64,000 bases of DNA from Sciurus carolinensis (Eukaryota; Chordata; Mammalia; Rodentia; Sciuridae). A program made the position numbers and the translations under genes. The notes beneath the pieces were generated by a model, which was given only the letters and a program-made list of their open reading frames with translations, made no database searches and was not told the DNA's origin. Every line of letters begins with the position of its first letter. The stretch's first letter is position 1. The stretch is taken from positions 76,959,440 through 77,023,439 of the forward strand of contig NC_062232.1 of NCBI RefSeq assembly GCF_902686445.1. The letters are read 5' to 3'. Shown here piece by piece: positions 25,112-37,378 of the stretch.

Positions 25112-25558
25112 TGTCATTTTTTTAATCAACTTTTTTTTTTTTTTGCTATTGTGACAAAAATATCTGACAAGAATAATTTTAAAGGATGTAAAGTTTATTT
25201 GGGGCTCATGTTTTCAGAGGTCTCAGTTGTAGATAGCCAACTGCACTGCTCTGTGCCTGAGTTAAAGCAAAATATCATGGCAGAAGGGTGTGCTGGAGTA
25301 AAGCAGCTCAGGACATGACCACCAATGAGAAGAGAGAGACTACAGACCAGGGACAAAATATAGACCCTAAAGGTAAGTCCACAGTGGCCCACCTCCTCCA
25401 GCCACTCTCTCTACCTGCCTACTGTGACTATCCATATCAGGGGATTAATGCCACTGATTAGGTTAAGACTCTCATAATCCAATAATTTCCCCTCTGAAAT
25501 TTCTTGCATTTTCTCACACATGAGATTTTGGGGGACACCTCATATTTTACCCATAACA
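25112..25558 (-). mobile_element. MaLR/ERVL-type LTR
   Basis: Collinear with the LTR at 26930-27381: AAAATATCTGACAAG, GTTTATTTGGGGCTCATG, ATCATGGCAGAAGG, a GGCCCACCTCCTCC block, and the LTR start (TTTTGGGGGACACC...CCATAACA) at the right end. Read on the minus strand it starts TGTTATGG. The left boundary is approximate because T-runs blur it, and no clear 5-bp duplication was found. Confidence 0.7.
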
Positions 25559-25790
25559 ATCACCCTTCCACTCATCAAATTAAATTATGGAATGTTTAGT
25601 GACATTGGTTTAAAATTCAGCTGATCCCATAAAACTCCTTGATAAGTACTGGAAACTACAAGTGTATAATATTACAATCATGGAAGGATAGTTTAATCAC
25701 TGCGATATGAGCAAACCATAGTGGAAAAGGTAAATCAGAGAGAGTTGAAAGTGAAGAGATATTGTTGGAAAAGTTAAAACCATAAATGTA
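25559..25790. other. Unique sequence
   Basis: Short AT-rich stretch between an LTR and a SINE. No gene. Confidence 0.4.
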
Positions 25791-26006
25791 GGCTGGCATG
25801 GGTGCTCACACCTGTAATCCCAGCCACTTGAGAGGCTAAGGCAGGAGGATCGTGAGTTCAAAGCCAGTTTCAGCAAATTAGCAAGGTCCTAAACAACTTA
25901 GTGAGATCCTGTCTCTAAATAAAATATAAAAAAGGGCTGGGGATGTGGTTTAGTGGTTAAGTGCCCCTGGGTTTAATCCTTGGTACCATCAAAAATATTT
26001 TAAAAA
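25791..26006 (+). mobile_element. B1/ID dimeric SINE, plus strand
   Basis: Begins GGCTGGCATGGGTGCTCACA with a B1-type B-box, followed by CTGTAATCCCAGC. The ID half (GGGCTGGGGATGTGGTTTAG ... GGTACCATC) is at the right, ending in A-rich sequence. Both Pol III promoter boxes are recognisable but mutated. Confidence 0.92.
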
Positions 26007-26435
26007 CCCCATAGATATCAAAGGAGTACTATTTGACATATCTTAAAAATAAAAGAGGAATATGAGCCCAAAGTTAATAGTTAAATTATAACACTAGATA
26101 GTTCATGAAAGAAGAAAATTTCAAAACACCAACATATGTGCCCCCATAATATTCTGAAAATATGTTTAATCATGTAACACAGAAGTCACAGACTATACTA
26201 TTCTTTCCTCTGCAAGTTATATAAAGCTTTAGTTTAGTTTTTTAATATCATTGTTGTTGCTGATTTAGGAAGAAGGGTGCTTTTAATATTTTCTATAGGA
26301 CTTATTGTAATTAGCCTTTTCTTTTTGTAAATACCCTTCCTTTATTTAGATGGAATAGAGCTCTGGTACATCTTTCACACGGAGTAAAACTCTTGGGTGT
26401 ATTTTTTTCCAATTTTATTTGTTTAGTGGTCTGTG

Positions 26436-26438
<3 letters not shown>
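26007..26438. other. Unique sequence
   Basis: AT-rich. It may be the eroded far 3' end of the adjoining L1M, but nothing is clear enough to call. Confidence 0.4.

Positions 26439-26468
<30 letters not shown>
26439..26468. repeat. (TG)n microsatellite
   Basis: Fifteen TG units immediately left of the ancient L1M 3' end. Confidence 0.92.
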
Positions 26469-26473
<5 letters not shown>

Positions 26474-26929
26474 CACATACCATAAAATTTACCATTTTAT
26501 TCATTTTTGTGCATTCAATTCAGTGATGTTAACATATTAATATTATGCAAAAATCATCACCATCTCTAAAACTTTCATCTTTCCAAACTGAAATTCTGTA
26601 CTTATTAAATTATAACTCTCTCTGCTCCCTTAACCCCATACAACAGTAAGTGACATTCTACTTTTGTCTCTATGAAATTCACTACTCTAGGTATTTCACA
26701 TAAGTGAAATTATCATCTTGTCCTTTTATGTCTGACTTATTTTACTTAGCATAATGTCTTGAAGGTTTATACATGTTACAACATATATCAGAATTTATCT
26801 CTTTTAAGGCTGAATATTTCATTGTGTGTGTGTATACATATACGCATTGTATATCACATTTTGTTTATCCATTCATCTATTGATGTACATTTAAATTATT
26901 TTCAGGTTTGAGATAATGTGAATAATGCT

Positions 26930-27381
26930 TGTGTTACTCAACTTTTCATCATTGTGACCAAAATATCTGACAAGATCAATTTTAAGGAAGGAAAGTTTAT
27001 TTTGGCTCATGGTTTCAGAGGTTTCTGTCCATGGCTAGCTGACTCCAAGGCAGACACATCATGATGGAAGGGCATTGAGGAAAAGAGCTGCTCAGTTCAT
27101 GGAAGCCAGGAAACAATTAGAAAGAGAGGAGCTTCATAGAAGACAGATCCCTCCAGGGCATGCCCCCAGTGACCTACTTCCTCCAACCAGATCCCACCTC
27201 TCAGTAGTCCATTTAGCTATCCAGAAACTAATGCATCAGATGGTTTAGTCTATTGATGAGGTCAGAGCCCCCATGATCCAATCACTGCCTAAAAGCCCTA
27301 CCTTTGAACCTTGCTGCATTGGGTATTTCAGGCTTTCAACACATAAGCTTTTGGGGGACATTCCAGATACAAACCATAGTA
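26930..27381 (-). mobile_element. MaLR/ERVL-type LTR inserted in L1M
   Basis: 452 bp starting TGTGTTACTC and ending ATAGTA on the plus strand. It is flanked by a shared AATGCTT (26924-26930 and 27381-27387), consistent with a 5-bp duplication ATGCT. The 5-bp size fits ERVL/MaLR. The interrupted L1M resumes exactly on the other side, which supports both boundaries. Confidence 0.82.
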
Positions 27382-27666
27382 ATGCTTCTATGAACATGAA
27401 TGTATACATGTCTGAGTCCCTGCATTCAGTTTTTTGGGATATATTACCAGAAGTGGAAGTCCAGGACATAGACTTATTTGATAAACTACTGTAATGCTTT
27501 TCATGATAGCCGAACCATTTTACATTCCCACCCAGAACACACAAGGGTTCCAACTTCTCCATATCTTTGCTAACACTTTGTTATTTATTTTCTGCTTGTA
27601 CTTCTCCTCTTCCTCCTTCGCCTTTTAATATCCTGTTTTTTCTTTTCTTTTTTTTCTCTCTCTCTC

Positions 27667-27887
27667 TTTATTTTTATTTATTTATTTATTTTTTTGTACT
27701 GAGGATTGAACCCAGGGGCACTTAACCAGTGGGCCACATCCCAGTCCTTTTTATTTTTATCTTGAGACAGGATCTCTCTAAGTTGCTTAGGGTCTCGCTA
27801 AGTTGCTGAGGCTGACTTTGAACTCATGATCCTCCTGCCTCAGCTTCCTGAGCCACTGGAATTAGGTGTGCACCACTGCCCCCAGCC
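27667..27887 (-). mobile_element. B1/ID dimeric SINE inserted in L1M
   Basis: An ATTT-rich tail, the ID half (GTACTGAGGATTGAACCCAG) and the B1 half (GAGACAGGATCTC, CTCAGCTTCCTGAGCC). Flanks TAATATCCT and TAACATCCT are probably the duplication. Confidence 0.9.
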
Positions 27888-28096
27888 TAACATCCTTTCT
27901 TATTGGTTTAAAGCTTTGATTTGTATTTTCCTAATGATTAGAAATGTTCAGAATATTTTATGTACTTATTAGCCATTTGTATATTCTCTTCAGAGAGCTA
28001 TCTGTTCAAGACATTTGCCCGTTATGATTTTTGTGGGATTTGTCAGTTTTTTATATATATATTTTAGGAGTTCTTCATGTATTCTGGATTTTAATC

Positions 28097-28520
28097 TGTT
28101 ATGGTTTGGATATGAAGTGTCCCTCAAAAGCTCCTATATCAATGCAGGAATATTCAAAAGTGAAATGATTATATTGTGAGAGCTATAACCTAAACAGTCC
28201 ATCCTAGTTTGAAGGAACTGACTTTGTAGTAACTATAGGCAGGTTAGATTTGACTGGAGGAGTTGGGTTACTGGTGCATGCCCTGGAAGGATTCATCTTC
28301 CTTGTGGCCCCTTCCACCTCCCCTGTTTCTCACCCTATAATGAGCTGAGCAACTTTCCTCTGCTGGGTCCTTCCCCATGGTGTTCTGCCTCATCTTGGGC
28401 CCAGTGGAGTTGGACATCTATGGACTGAGACTTCTGAGTCCATGAACCCCAAATAAACTTTTCCTTTACGTTGTGCTTGCTGGGTATTTTGGTTACAGTT
28501 ACTTAAAAACTGACCAAACA
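28097..28520 (+). mobile_element. MaLR/ERVL-type solo LTR with 5-bp duplication
   Basis: 424 bp from TGTTATGGTTTGGATATGAAG to TGACCAAACA, bounded by the perfect 5-bp duplication TAATC (28092-28096 and 28521-28525). Internal landmarks are CAAAAGCTC, AGTGAAATGATT, GAGCTGAGCAACTTTCC, and an AATAAACTTTTCC polyadenylation region near 28454. It lies within the older L1M. Confidence 0.88.
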
Positions 28521-29470
28521 TAATCCCTTATTAAATATATGATTTGTAATTTTTTTTTCTCATTCTGTGGGTTTCATTTTCACATTTTGATGGTATCCCT
28601 TTCCTCAACATAATAAAACCTGCAGCTAACATAATCAATAGGAAATAACCAAAAACTTTTCTTTTACAATCTTCTATAAAGAAAAAAGTCCACTCTCAAA
28701 ACTTCTATTCAGTATAGTACAGGAAGTACTTAGAAGAGCAATCAGACAAGAAAAAAATAGATAAATGGCACCCAAATAGGAGAAGAAGTATTAAATTATT
28801 TCTACTTATAGGTCACATGATTCTATATGTAGAATACCCTAAAGACTCACAAAACACTGTTATAATTAAATGATGAAATCAATGAAATAGTACATTTCTT
28901 TGAACCCATAATAGTCCTATCTGAAAAAGAAATCAGGAAAAGAATCCTAAAATAAAACACTTTGAAATAAATTTGAAAAGAAAGTAATGGATCTGTATAC
29001 TAAAAACTGTAAAACATTGGTAAAAAATTGAAGAAGCCACATGTAAGTGTGAACATTTTCACAGAGTGGAAGCATTAATATTATTAAAGTGTCTATACTA
29101 CCTGAAGTGATAGGCAAATTCAATGCAATCCCTAACAGAATCCCAATGGCAATTTTCACAGAAAGAGAGAAAAGTGTAAATTCTTATGGAACTACCAAAG
29201 ACCTTGAATAGTCAAGGTAATATTAAGAAAGAAAAACTAAATTGGAGGCTTCACAGTTTTTTTTAATTTCAAATTATATTGAAAAGCAAAAGAAAAATAT
29301 AGAAGACTGGCATAAAAACAAACAGAATAATTGAACAGAATAAAAAGCTCGTAAATAAGATCAACTAAATTTCAAAAGGTCATTAAGAAAACATAATGGG
29401 AAAGGGGTAGTCTCTTCAATAAAAACTGTTGGGAAACTGTATCTACATCAAAAAAGAAAAGAAAAAAATA

Positions 29471-29490
29471 TTAATTAATTAATTAATTAA
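29471..29490. repeat. (TTAA)n simple repeat
   Basis: Five tandem TTAA units within the L1M fragment. Confidence 0.85.
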
Positions 29491-29850
29491 AGCCTTATCT
29501 CACGCTATGGTATTAGAGGACTAAATACAAGCCTTAATAGTGTAAAACTCCTCAAAGTTTCTCAAAGAAAATGGATAGTAAAAGATTCTTGATATTAGCC
29601 TTGGCAACTATTTTGATGCCACGCCAAGATCCTAGGCAACAAAACTAAAAGATAAATAAGTGGGGCTATATCAAACTCAAAAGTTTCCACATAACTAAAA
29701 AGAAAAAAAATTGACAAAATGAAAAGTGAGGTTATAAATTGGGATAAAATATTCACAAATCATATATCTGATATGGGACTAATACCCAAAACATATAAGA
29801 AACTCATGCAATAGTAAAAACAAATAATCCTATCAAAAATAGACAAATGG

Positions 29851-30041
29851 ATGGGTGAAGTGACACACAGTGGCTTGGCAGATTGAGGCAGGAAGATCTC
29901 AAGTTCAAGGCCATGCTCAGCAACTTAGGAGGTCCTAAGCAACTAAGTGAGATCCTGACTCAAAATTTTAAAAAAGGACTGGAGATGCAGCTCAGTGGTA
30001 AAGCACCTCTGGGTTCAATCCCAGTCACTCCTCCAAAAAAA
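29851..30041 (+). mobile_element. B1/ID dimeric SINE inserted in L1M
   Basis: A diverged B1 half (GATTGAGGCAGGAAGATCTC) followed by an ID half (GGACTGGAGATGCAGCTCAG ... GGTTCAATCCCAG). Confidence 0.88.
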
Positions 30042-30129
30042 TGTATCAAGAAACTGAATACATATTTCTCTACAAAATATACATAAAACGGACCAGCAAG
30101 TATATAAGACTGTGCTCAATATTTGTGAT

Positions 30130-30529
30130 TGTCATGATTTAGGTATGAGGTGTCTCACGTGTGAGACAATGCGAGAAAGCTCTTGGGTGACATGATTGGG
30201 TTATGATAGCCTTTATATAATCAAAACATTAATCCACTTGAATGGATTAACTTGGTGGTAACTGTAGGTAGTTAGGGTGTCAATTGGGGGCATAACTTAG
30301 GGGTAAACATTTTGTCCCTGGTGAGCGGAGCTCTCTCTGCTTCCTGATTGCCTTGTTCTGAGATGCTTTCTTCCTCCATGAAGTTTTTCCTCACCTCAGG
30401 CCCAGAATTATGGAGTGGGCTGTCTATGAACTGAGGACATCTCATATCTTGAGCCAAAATAAACTTTTCCTCCTCTATTTATTCTCTCCAGATCTTTTGG
30501 TCACAGTTACAAAAAAGTTGACTAAAACA
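30130..30529 (+). mobile_element. MaLR/ERVL-type solo LTR inserted in L1M
   Basis: 400 bp from TGTCATGATTTAGG to GACTAAAACA. The flanking pentamers GTGAT and CTGAT match at four of five positions. An AATAAACTTTTCC signal lies near 30458, and GTCACAGTTAC precedes the 3' end. The best-preserved family member here. The L1M reading resumes at 30535. Confidence 0.85.
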
Positions 30530-30933
30530 CTGATCATCAGATAAATGGAAATCAAAACCACAATGAGAGAGTACTTCACACCTGTTAAGATGGCTGTCGT
30601 CAAAAAACAAGGAAACAAACGAGATAACAAGTGCTAGTGAGGGTGTGGAGGATAGAGAACACTTGTCCACTGTTTATATGAATGTTGAATTGGTACAGTC
30701 ATTATGAAATATAGCATGTTAAAATTTTTATGTTCATCTTTCTCAAAAAATTGAAACTAGAATTACCATATGAACCAGAAATCCCTCTGCTGAGAATATA
30801 GCCAAAGAAATGAAATCAGTACTTTGTAAACATATCTATACTCTTGTGCTTTTTGCATCACCACTCAAATAGTGAAGATACAGAAATAACTTAACTGTAC
30901 AATGAAGGATGAATGGCTAAAAAATTTTACTTT

Positions 30934-30951
30934 CACACACACACACACACA
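30934..30951. repeat. (CA)n simple repeat
   Basis: About nine CA units in the L1M 3' region. Confidence 0.85.
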
Positions 30952-31499
30952 TATTGGAATATTACTATGCTCTTAAAAAGGAGATATTACCATTTGCAAT
31001 AGCACAGATGACCCTGAAAGATATTATGCTAAGTGAAACAAGTCAGACACAGAAAGGAAAACACTGCATGACCTCACTTATATTAGGACTCAAGAAAGTC
31101 AAGTACATGGGAATGGAGGATAGAACAGTGGTTACCAGGGACAAGCTTAAATAAGATGAATAAATTCAGATATGGAGAAAATGAAGACTCTAGCTAATAA
31201 TCATGTATTACATACTGAAAATTTGCTGAAAGTAAATTTTAGGTGCAAAAATTTTTTACACAAAAATTTTTTAGGACAAAAAATGTGAAAAGGGAAAAAG
31301 ATGGATATGTTAACTTGATTGACTTTAGTAATTATTTCATTACATACATGTACAAAACATCATGCTTCATATTAAGATGTATGGAGTGAAAAATAAATTA
31401 AAATTAATTAATTTTAAAAGTTTTTACATTTGCAAAAATGGTACAATTTTTATGAAAGTGTATTATGATAATTTTAATATAATTTAAAAAGTAAAAAAT

Positions 31500-32260
31500 T
31501 GAGTATTTCTAAATATTCATAATGTGGAGGAATTACATTCAGAAAAATAAAACCAAATGAAGACATAAAAAGAAGAAATAAGATATGACAAACAGACAAC
31601 AAAGATGGTACATTCAACTCAAACATATCAATAACTACCATAAATATACATGGTTTAAACAATTCATTAAACATTTTTAATATCAACTCACTAATTGATT
31701 ATGTAAAAAAGAATGATGAAGGGAAGGGAGGGAAGATAGGAAAAGGAAAGACAGTGGAATGAATGATGAAAAAGATGTATCATGCAAACAGTATTCAAAA
31801 ATAAGCTGAAGTAGCAACATTAATATTAGACCAAATAGACTTCAGAAAAAGTAGTCCAACCAAGGATAAAGGAGGATATTTTATGGTAAACAAATTCTTC
31901 AACAAAATACAAAAATTCGAACTGTGTATTCCCCTAGTAACCATGTCAAATAAATGAAGACAGAATGTGTATATCAAAAAGGAGAAACAAATGATCCCTG
32001 ATTATATTTGAAGATTTCAGTGGTCTTTTTTTCAGTAACTGATAGAACACATAGACACATAAATCAATATTTGGAAAGAAATGTTCCATATCATGATTTT
32101 GTTAGGGATTCCAAGTCCATGCATTTGTCAAAATTCATAGGCTTATACACTTAAAACTCTTCATTTTATTTCCAATCTGCCATACATAAAAATATAGGAG
32201 ACACCAAAATTTACAGAACAAGAATCTTTAAAAATACTCTCATCCTTAAAGCAATGAGAA
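31500..32260 (+). mobile_element. Ancient L1M fragment (ORF2 endonuclease part)
   Basis: A block ATATCAATAACTACCATAAA and an ACATGGTTTAAACAATTC block match the start of ORF2. They are followed by AAAAGATGTATCATGCAAAC, GACCAAATAGACTTCAG and GATTTCAGTGGTC...CAGTAACTGATAGAAC, in the order of the endonuclease domain. It is strongly decayed with no open frame. The boundary to the neighbouring L1M 3' end is approximate. Confidence 0.65.
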
Positions 32261-33224
32261 AGCTATCAAAAATTGTTTCAAGTCAACTTTTTTCAGAACT
32301 CTGGAGATTATTCAAAGTACTGGGGTAATCCAGAAAAAAATAATTTTTTTTCAAGAGAAATGGTTAAGAACATCTAACTTTGTGGTATTTTTAACTTGCT
32401 TCCAACTCCATGGTCATGGTAGCCTTAAGAGATAATAGTTCACAATTGTAGTGTCAACCAGCAACTTACAGATCACCAGAGGAAACAGAATGGACTAGAA
32501 CTCATTGAAAAACTTCATATCCAAATAATTATCATTACATGAGCTGTTGAGTTGTTTCTTGGAGCACCTTGCCTGTGAGGCTGTCTGTATTTTATACTGA
32601 CTAGGAACTCTTGTAGTGTTAAAAAATATTTGTTATAAATATTATATTAACCTTTTAACTGCCTGAAGCTGTAGTTAACAATTAGGGCAAATGATAAATT
32701 TTTTGAAAAAATAAAAAAGGGAAAGTTGGAGAATACGTTCTCCACGGGTAGTTTTGAAAAATCTCCAAAATATTTCGTGGAATCTAAGGGCCACAGACAA
32801 GCACAGGACTCTGTGCATTCCAAGGGCTGTTCACATGCTCAAGAAATACCTGAGAAGAACCTAAACTCTCACTTGTGACTGACTTTGATGCTCTGCTCAA
32901 ACTGAAAGAAATCTAAATTAATGTTGTCAACTGCCTGGATTAGAGTGAAGGCCACACACAGAGACTCTCTCCGCAAAGATTAAGAAAGTTTGTTTCCAGA
33001 TGATTAGGGAAATTTCTGTCCAAATATTTGCTTACCATGAAGCAAACTGGGAATAGATTCCTATGACCTCATATGAGAAAAATTATAGACATAAGAGCAA
33101 TAGTTTAGAAAAATCACTAAATAAACATAGACCAACAACTAAAACTAACAAAAAAAAATCTTCATAAAGGGGGAAATACAATTTCTATACAGTACTCCAC
33201 TTAACAAGAGAATACACATACTCC
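32261..33224. other. Unassigned sequence between L1M fragments
   Basis: About 1 kb with no gene seen. It could be eroded L1 or unrelated DNA. Confidence 0.4.
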
Positions 33225-33475
33225 CAAATACCCATTGAATTTTCTCAAGGTTATACCATAAAACATGTCTCCAAAGAAGAAAGGTAATGGTTAGTAAGCG
33301 TATAAAAAGATATTCAAAATCATTAGTGCTTAAGGAAATGCAAATCAAAACTATAATATCACTTTGTATCTAAGATGGATATAATTGAAAGAAATCAGAC
33401 TAAATGAGTCATGCATTTTATGATTTGATTTATATGAAATACTCAGGATATGGGAACAAATCAAAGAAGGATCCT
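33225..33475 (+). mobile_element. Small L1M ORF2 C-terminal fragment
   Basis: TTCAAAATCATTAGTGC, then GGAAATGCAAATCAAAAC and a TTTATATGAAATACTCAGG block are L1 ORF2-end and 3'UTR signatures, with an internal deletion between them. Confidence 0.65.
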
Positions 33476-33479
33476 ACAA

Positions 33480-35870
33480 GAAAAGAAATTAGAGGACAAT
33501 ACCCTTGATAAACATATATGTGAAAATCCTCAACAGGAATTAGCAAACTCAAATTTGACAGCATGTAAAAAGGGTCAGTCACCATGATCAAGCTGGGTTA
33601 ACCCTGATATGTAAGAAATGTTTAATATATACACATCAATAAATGTGATACACCATATTAACAAAATGAAGGACAAAACTCATGTAATTATTTCAAAAGA
33701 TGCACAAAAAGTATTTGATAAAATTCAACATTCCTTTAAGATGAAAACCAAAAAAATAGATATGGAAGAAGTGTACCTCAACAGAACAAGGGTCACATAT
33801 GACAGGGTCACAGTTAAGAACATATTCAATGGTGAGAAGTTTCTTTTTATGATTAGGAATATGATAAGTATGCCCAGTTTTGTCCCTTCTATTCAGTGTA
33901 CTACAGAAAGTCTTAGTCAGAGGAATAAGCAAGAAAAAGAAAAAAAAAATGGCATCCAAATTAAAAAGGAAGAAATTAAATAGTCTCTTCAGACCACATG
34001 ATCTTATATGTAGAAAACCCTAAAAACTCCACCAAAACACTTTTAAAGTTGAAAAATGAATTCGGTTATTTTGGAGGATATAAAATCAGCATACAAAAAT
34101 CAGTCAGTACTACCTCTACACCCCAACAACGTACTATTTATAATAGCATAAAATAATATAAAATACATAAGGGTAATTTTAACCAAGAAGATGAAATATA
34201 TGCATTCTGACAACTCTGAAGCACTGATGAAAGAAATTTAACACAACACAAACAAATGCAAAAACACCTCATGCTTAGAGAATGGAAGAAGTATTAATGC
34301 TAAAATGTACATACTACTCAAAGCAATCTATAAATTCAATGCAATCTATTATCAAAATCCCCATTTCACTTTTCATGAAAATAGAAAGAATAACTATCCT
34401 AAAATTTGTACAGAAGCACAAAAAAACCCCCAAAGCCAACACAAGTTTGAACAAAACAAACAAATAAATAAATAAAGCTGAAGGCATCATAATACCTGAT
34501 TTCAAAACAAATCACAAAGCTATAATAAGTAAAATAACATTGGACTGATATAAAAACAGACACACACAGCAAGAGAACAGGATATAAGTCCCATAAATAA
34601 GTCCATGCATTTATGGCCAGTTGATATTCAATAAAGTAAGCAAGAACACTCAATGGGGGAAAAGACAATCTCTTAATTAAAGTCAATAGGAAAACCAGAT
34701 ACGCACATGGAAAAAATTAAATTAAATTAAACTTAAAAATAGGCAAATGATCTGAATAAACATTGCTCAAAAGAAGACATAAAAATGGCCAGTAAGTATA
34801 TGAAAAAAATCTTCATCGTTGCTAATCAACCCAATGTATAGGAGAAAATATTTGCAAACCATATATCTGACAAATGATTAATATCCAAAATATACAACTC
34901 AAATCAATAACCAAGAAACAAATAACCCATTTAAAATGGGTAAAGACCTGAACAGTCATTTTTCCAAAGACTTAAAAATGACCAACATATATATGAAAAA
35001 ATGTTCAACATTACTAATCATTAGAGAAATGCAAACCACAATGAGATATCACCTCATAATAATAAGAATAACTATTATTGAAACTATGAATGATAACAGG
35101 TGTTGGTAAAGGCATGGGAAAAGATTACCCTTTTACCCTATCTCTGGGAACATATATTAGTAGAGCCCTAAGGGAAAACATTATGGAGATGCCTCAAAAA
35201 ATTGAAAATAGACCTACTCTATGATCCAGCATTCTCAATTTGGGTATATGTTCTAAGGAACTGAAATTAATGTCAAAGACATCCATATTCCCATGTTCAT
35301 AGTAAGATATTGGAAAAAGCTATGTTTACCAACAGTTAGATGGATAAGGAATACACACACACAAATATACACACACAATATGGAATACCTATATGACCTT
35401 TAAAATGAAGGAACTCTTGTTATTTGTGACAACATGTGCGAAACTGGAGAATATTAGGTGAAGTGAAATAAGCCAGACACAGGACAAATACTGCATGGTA
35501 TCATCTATATGTGGAATCTAAACAATTGAACTCACAGAAGCCAAGAATAGAATGGTTGTTACCAGAAGCTGGGGTGCTGGGTAGGCACAGAATAGATATT
35601 GGGAAAGGGTACAAAGTTTCAGTTAGATAATAGGAACAAATTTTAGTAATTTATTGTACAACATGGTGCCTATAGTTAATAATAATGTATTAGATTAGTA
35701 TATTTCAAGGTTGCTGAAAAATGAAAAATATTCTCACCACAAAGAAAAATAACTTAGATGATCAATACATGAATTAGCTAGATCCAATCATTTCACAATG
35801 TATACATGAATCAAAATGTCATATTGCACCCCATAAATATATAGTCATAGTTTGCCAATTAACATGAAAT
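33480..35870 (+). mobile_element. Ancient L1M fragment (RT domain to 3' end)
   Basis: A relic of the RT region lies at 33580-33730 (ATGATCAAGCTGGGTTAACC; AAAGTATTTGATAAAATTCA, the KAFDKIQ motif). It continues through GTTGAAAAATGAATTCGG, CAATGCAATCTATTATCAA, ATGCAAACCACAATGAGATA and TGGAATCTAAACAATTGAAC. It ends with the 3'UTR block ACAATGTATACATGAATCAA near 35815. Frames are thoroughly broken; the longest open stretch is 33618-33983. Confidence 0.85.
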
Positions 35871-35879
35871 ATAAAATAA

Positions 35880-36990
35880 CGTGTGGTATTTTGTCCTTCT
35901 ATATATCAAGACTAATATAAAGCTGCAGCAATTAAGTCATAATATTACTTGTATAGAGATATAATTATTTAGGAAATAATAGAAGGAATAAAATACAAAA
36001 TACTTGTAGATACTATGTGACAGAAGTGGCACTGAAGAACAGAGGAGAAAGAAGGGACTGGTCAAAAGTCTATGCTAAGAAAATCGGTCATCTACAAGGA
36101 CAATATATATGTGCATTTCCATTCCACATCATTAATTCCAGAAAAGTTAAAAACCTAAACATAAAAGCAAAATTGTAAACTTTTAAAAAGTAAACAAAAA
36201 GCAATATTTTTAACTACAGAATAGGGAGGATTTCCTAAGGAAATAAAAAGTACTAAGTGTAAAATTTGTGTGCTCCATAACTGACAAATTTTGTTCAACA
36301 AAAGGCAACCAGAAAAAGCAGAAGGACAACCAATATATACAAAGAAGATATGTGTAACTGTATAAACAAAAGAAAACAAAAAAAGGATTAGTATCTAGAA
36401 ATCTAGAATAGGTAGAACACAAAAATCCTGCAAATTAATCACATTTGATTTAATGTAAAAAAGGCACATAAGAAGTCATTTAATAGAAAAAAGTAAGAAT
36501 TGTCAATGAACATGAAACACTCTATTTTATTAGGAAAAGGAGTAACAAAATAAAAATATATGATAAAAAGTTTTTGCCAAGTATATTTGTAATAATAAAG
36601 AAATTTTACAATACAAAGCATTTGGAGAAAATGTGGATAAAAGAAACTCTTGGACAGTGGTTGTGGGGTACAAATTGATTCAACTATATTTCACAATAGT
36701 TTGGCATTAGCCAGTAAAACTGAACATGCACATACCCTGTATCTCAGGAAGAACACTACCAGGTAGAGATTTAAGCACAAACATCAGGGCAGGAATTTAT
36801 ATTTTGTCATAAAAAATAGAAACACTGTGATTTTATGTGTTCAATAATTTCATGCATGAATATTATACTACTGAAATATGTATGCCTAATATATTAAAGA
36901 AATATGCATTTGTAATAAAGTTTAACTAATATCCACATGGGCGAATTTAAGTGAGGAAAAGAAATTGAGTTTGTTTTCTGGCATTATTCA
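35880..36990 (+). mobile_element. Ancient L1M fragment (late ORF2)
   Basis: TATAAAGCTGCAGCAATTAAG, TATTTTTAACTACAGAATAGG, AAATTTTGTTCAACAAAAGG, GGATTAGTATCTAGAAATC and ACTGAACATGCACATACCC occur in the order of the L1 ORF2 C-terminal third. The right boundary is uncertain. Confidence 0.7.
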
Positions 36991-37378
36991 CTTGTTCTCT
37001 AATAAATCACACATTTTGTGTATCATAGTAAGCAAAGTCCCTAAAAATAATCATAAATGGAAAGTGCTAAAGTTGTAAAATTCAGTGCACATAATGTTTC
37101 ACTTCTGTAATTGTACACACACAAACACAAGTACAAAATATGTGTGCAGTACTTTAAGAAGTTTTATATTGATTTGTAATAGTTACTTGAAATCACGTTA
37201 CTATATGGAATGGACTGCAGAAACTTTCTTAAAACATTTGTTTATTTTCTAAGAAGTATTTATTGTCTAAGTATAAAATGGGAGTTTAGTCACATTCTTC
37301 TAGTGAAGGTAGCATTCGGAGAAAATCATATGTGTTCTAATAAAGATTTTTCTAAATAGCAGAATATAAAGATAACTA
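36991..37378. other. Unassigned sequence
   Basis: AT-rich; no gene seen. It may include the decayed 3' end of the preceding L1M. Confidence 0.4.

Larger units (their letters stand above)
26471..28605 (-). mobile_element. Ancient L1M fragment (ORF2 end and 3'UTR), in four pieces
   Basis: Pieces 26471-26924, 27387-27660, 27888-28091 and 28526-28605 read leftward as one L1. The 3'UTR has a TCTATGAAATTCACTACTC-type block typical of L1M. The ORF2 C-terminal end follows (GTTTATCCATTCATCTATTG), then upstream ORF2 as far as TCTGTGGGTTTCATTTTCAC. The interruptions are an LTR (26930-27381), a SINE (27667-27887) and another LTR (28097-28520). The four pieces join in the right order across these insertions, so the L1M predates them. 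No reading frame is open. Confidence 0.85.
28606..31410 (+). mobile_element. Ancient L1M fragment (RT domain to 3' end)
   Basis: The block ATAATAAAACCTGCAGC and a CCACTCTCAAAACTTCTATT block correspond to the RT region upstream of FADD. The segment continues through ORF2 (TTCAATGCAATCCC, TTCTTGATATTAGCC, GGAAATCAAAACCAC, TATTGGAATATTACTATG) to a 3' end near 31410. It is interrupted by a SINE (29851-30041) and an LTR (30130-30529). All frames are broken. It begins directly against the opposite-strand L1M at 28605. Confidence 0.82.

Noticed and set aside
26471..28605. Twin-priming inversion of a single L1M at 28605
   Set aside because: Both arms include the L1 3' end, so their contents overlap. 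Twin priming gives complementary, non-overlapping parts.
29471..29490. CRISPR or other spaced repeat arrays
   Set aside because: All short repeated tracts seen are simple microsatellites or transposon tails. No regular repeat-spacer structure exists, and the DNA is mammalian.
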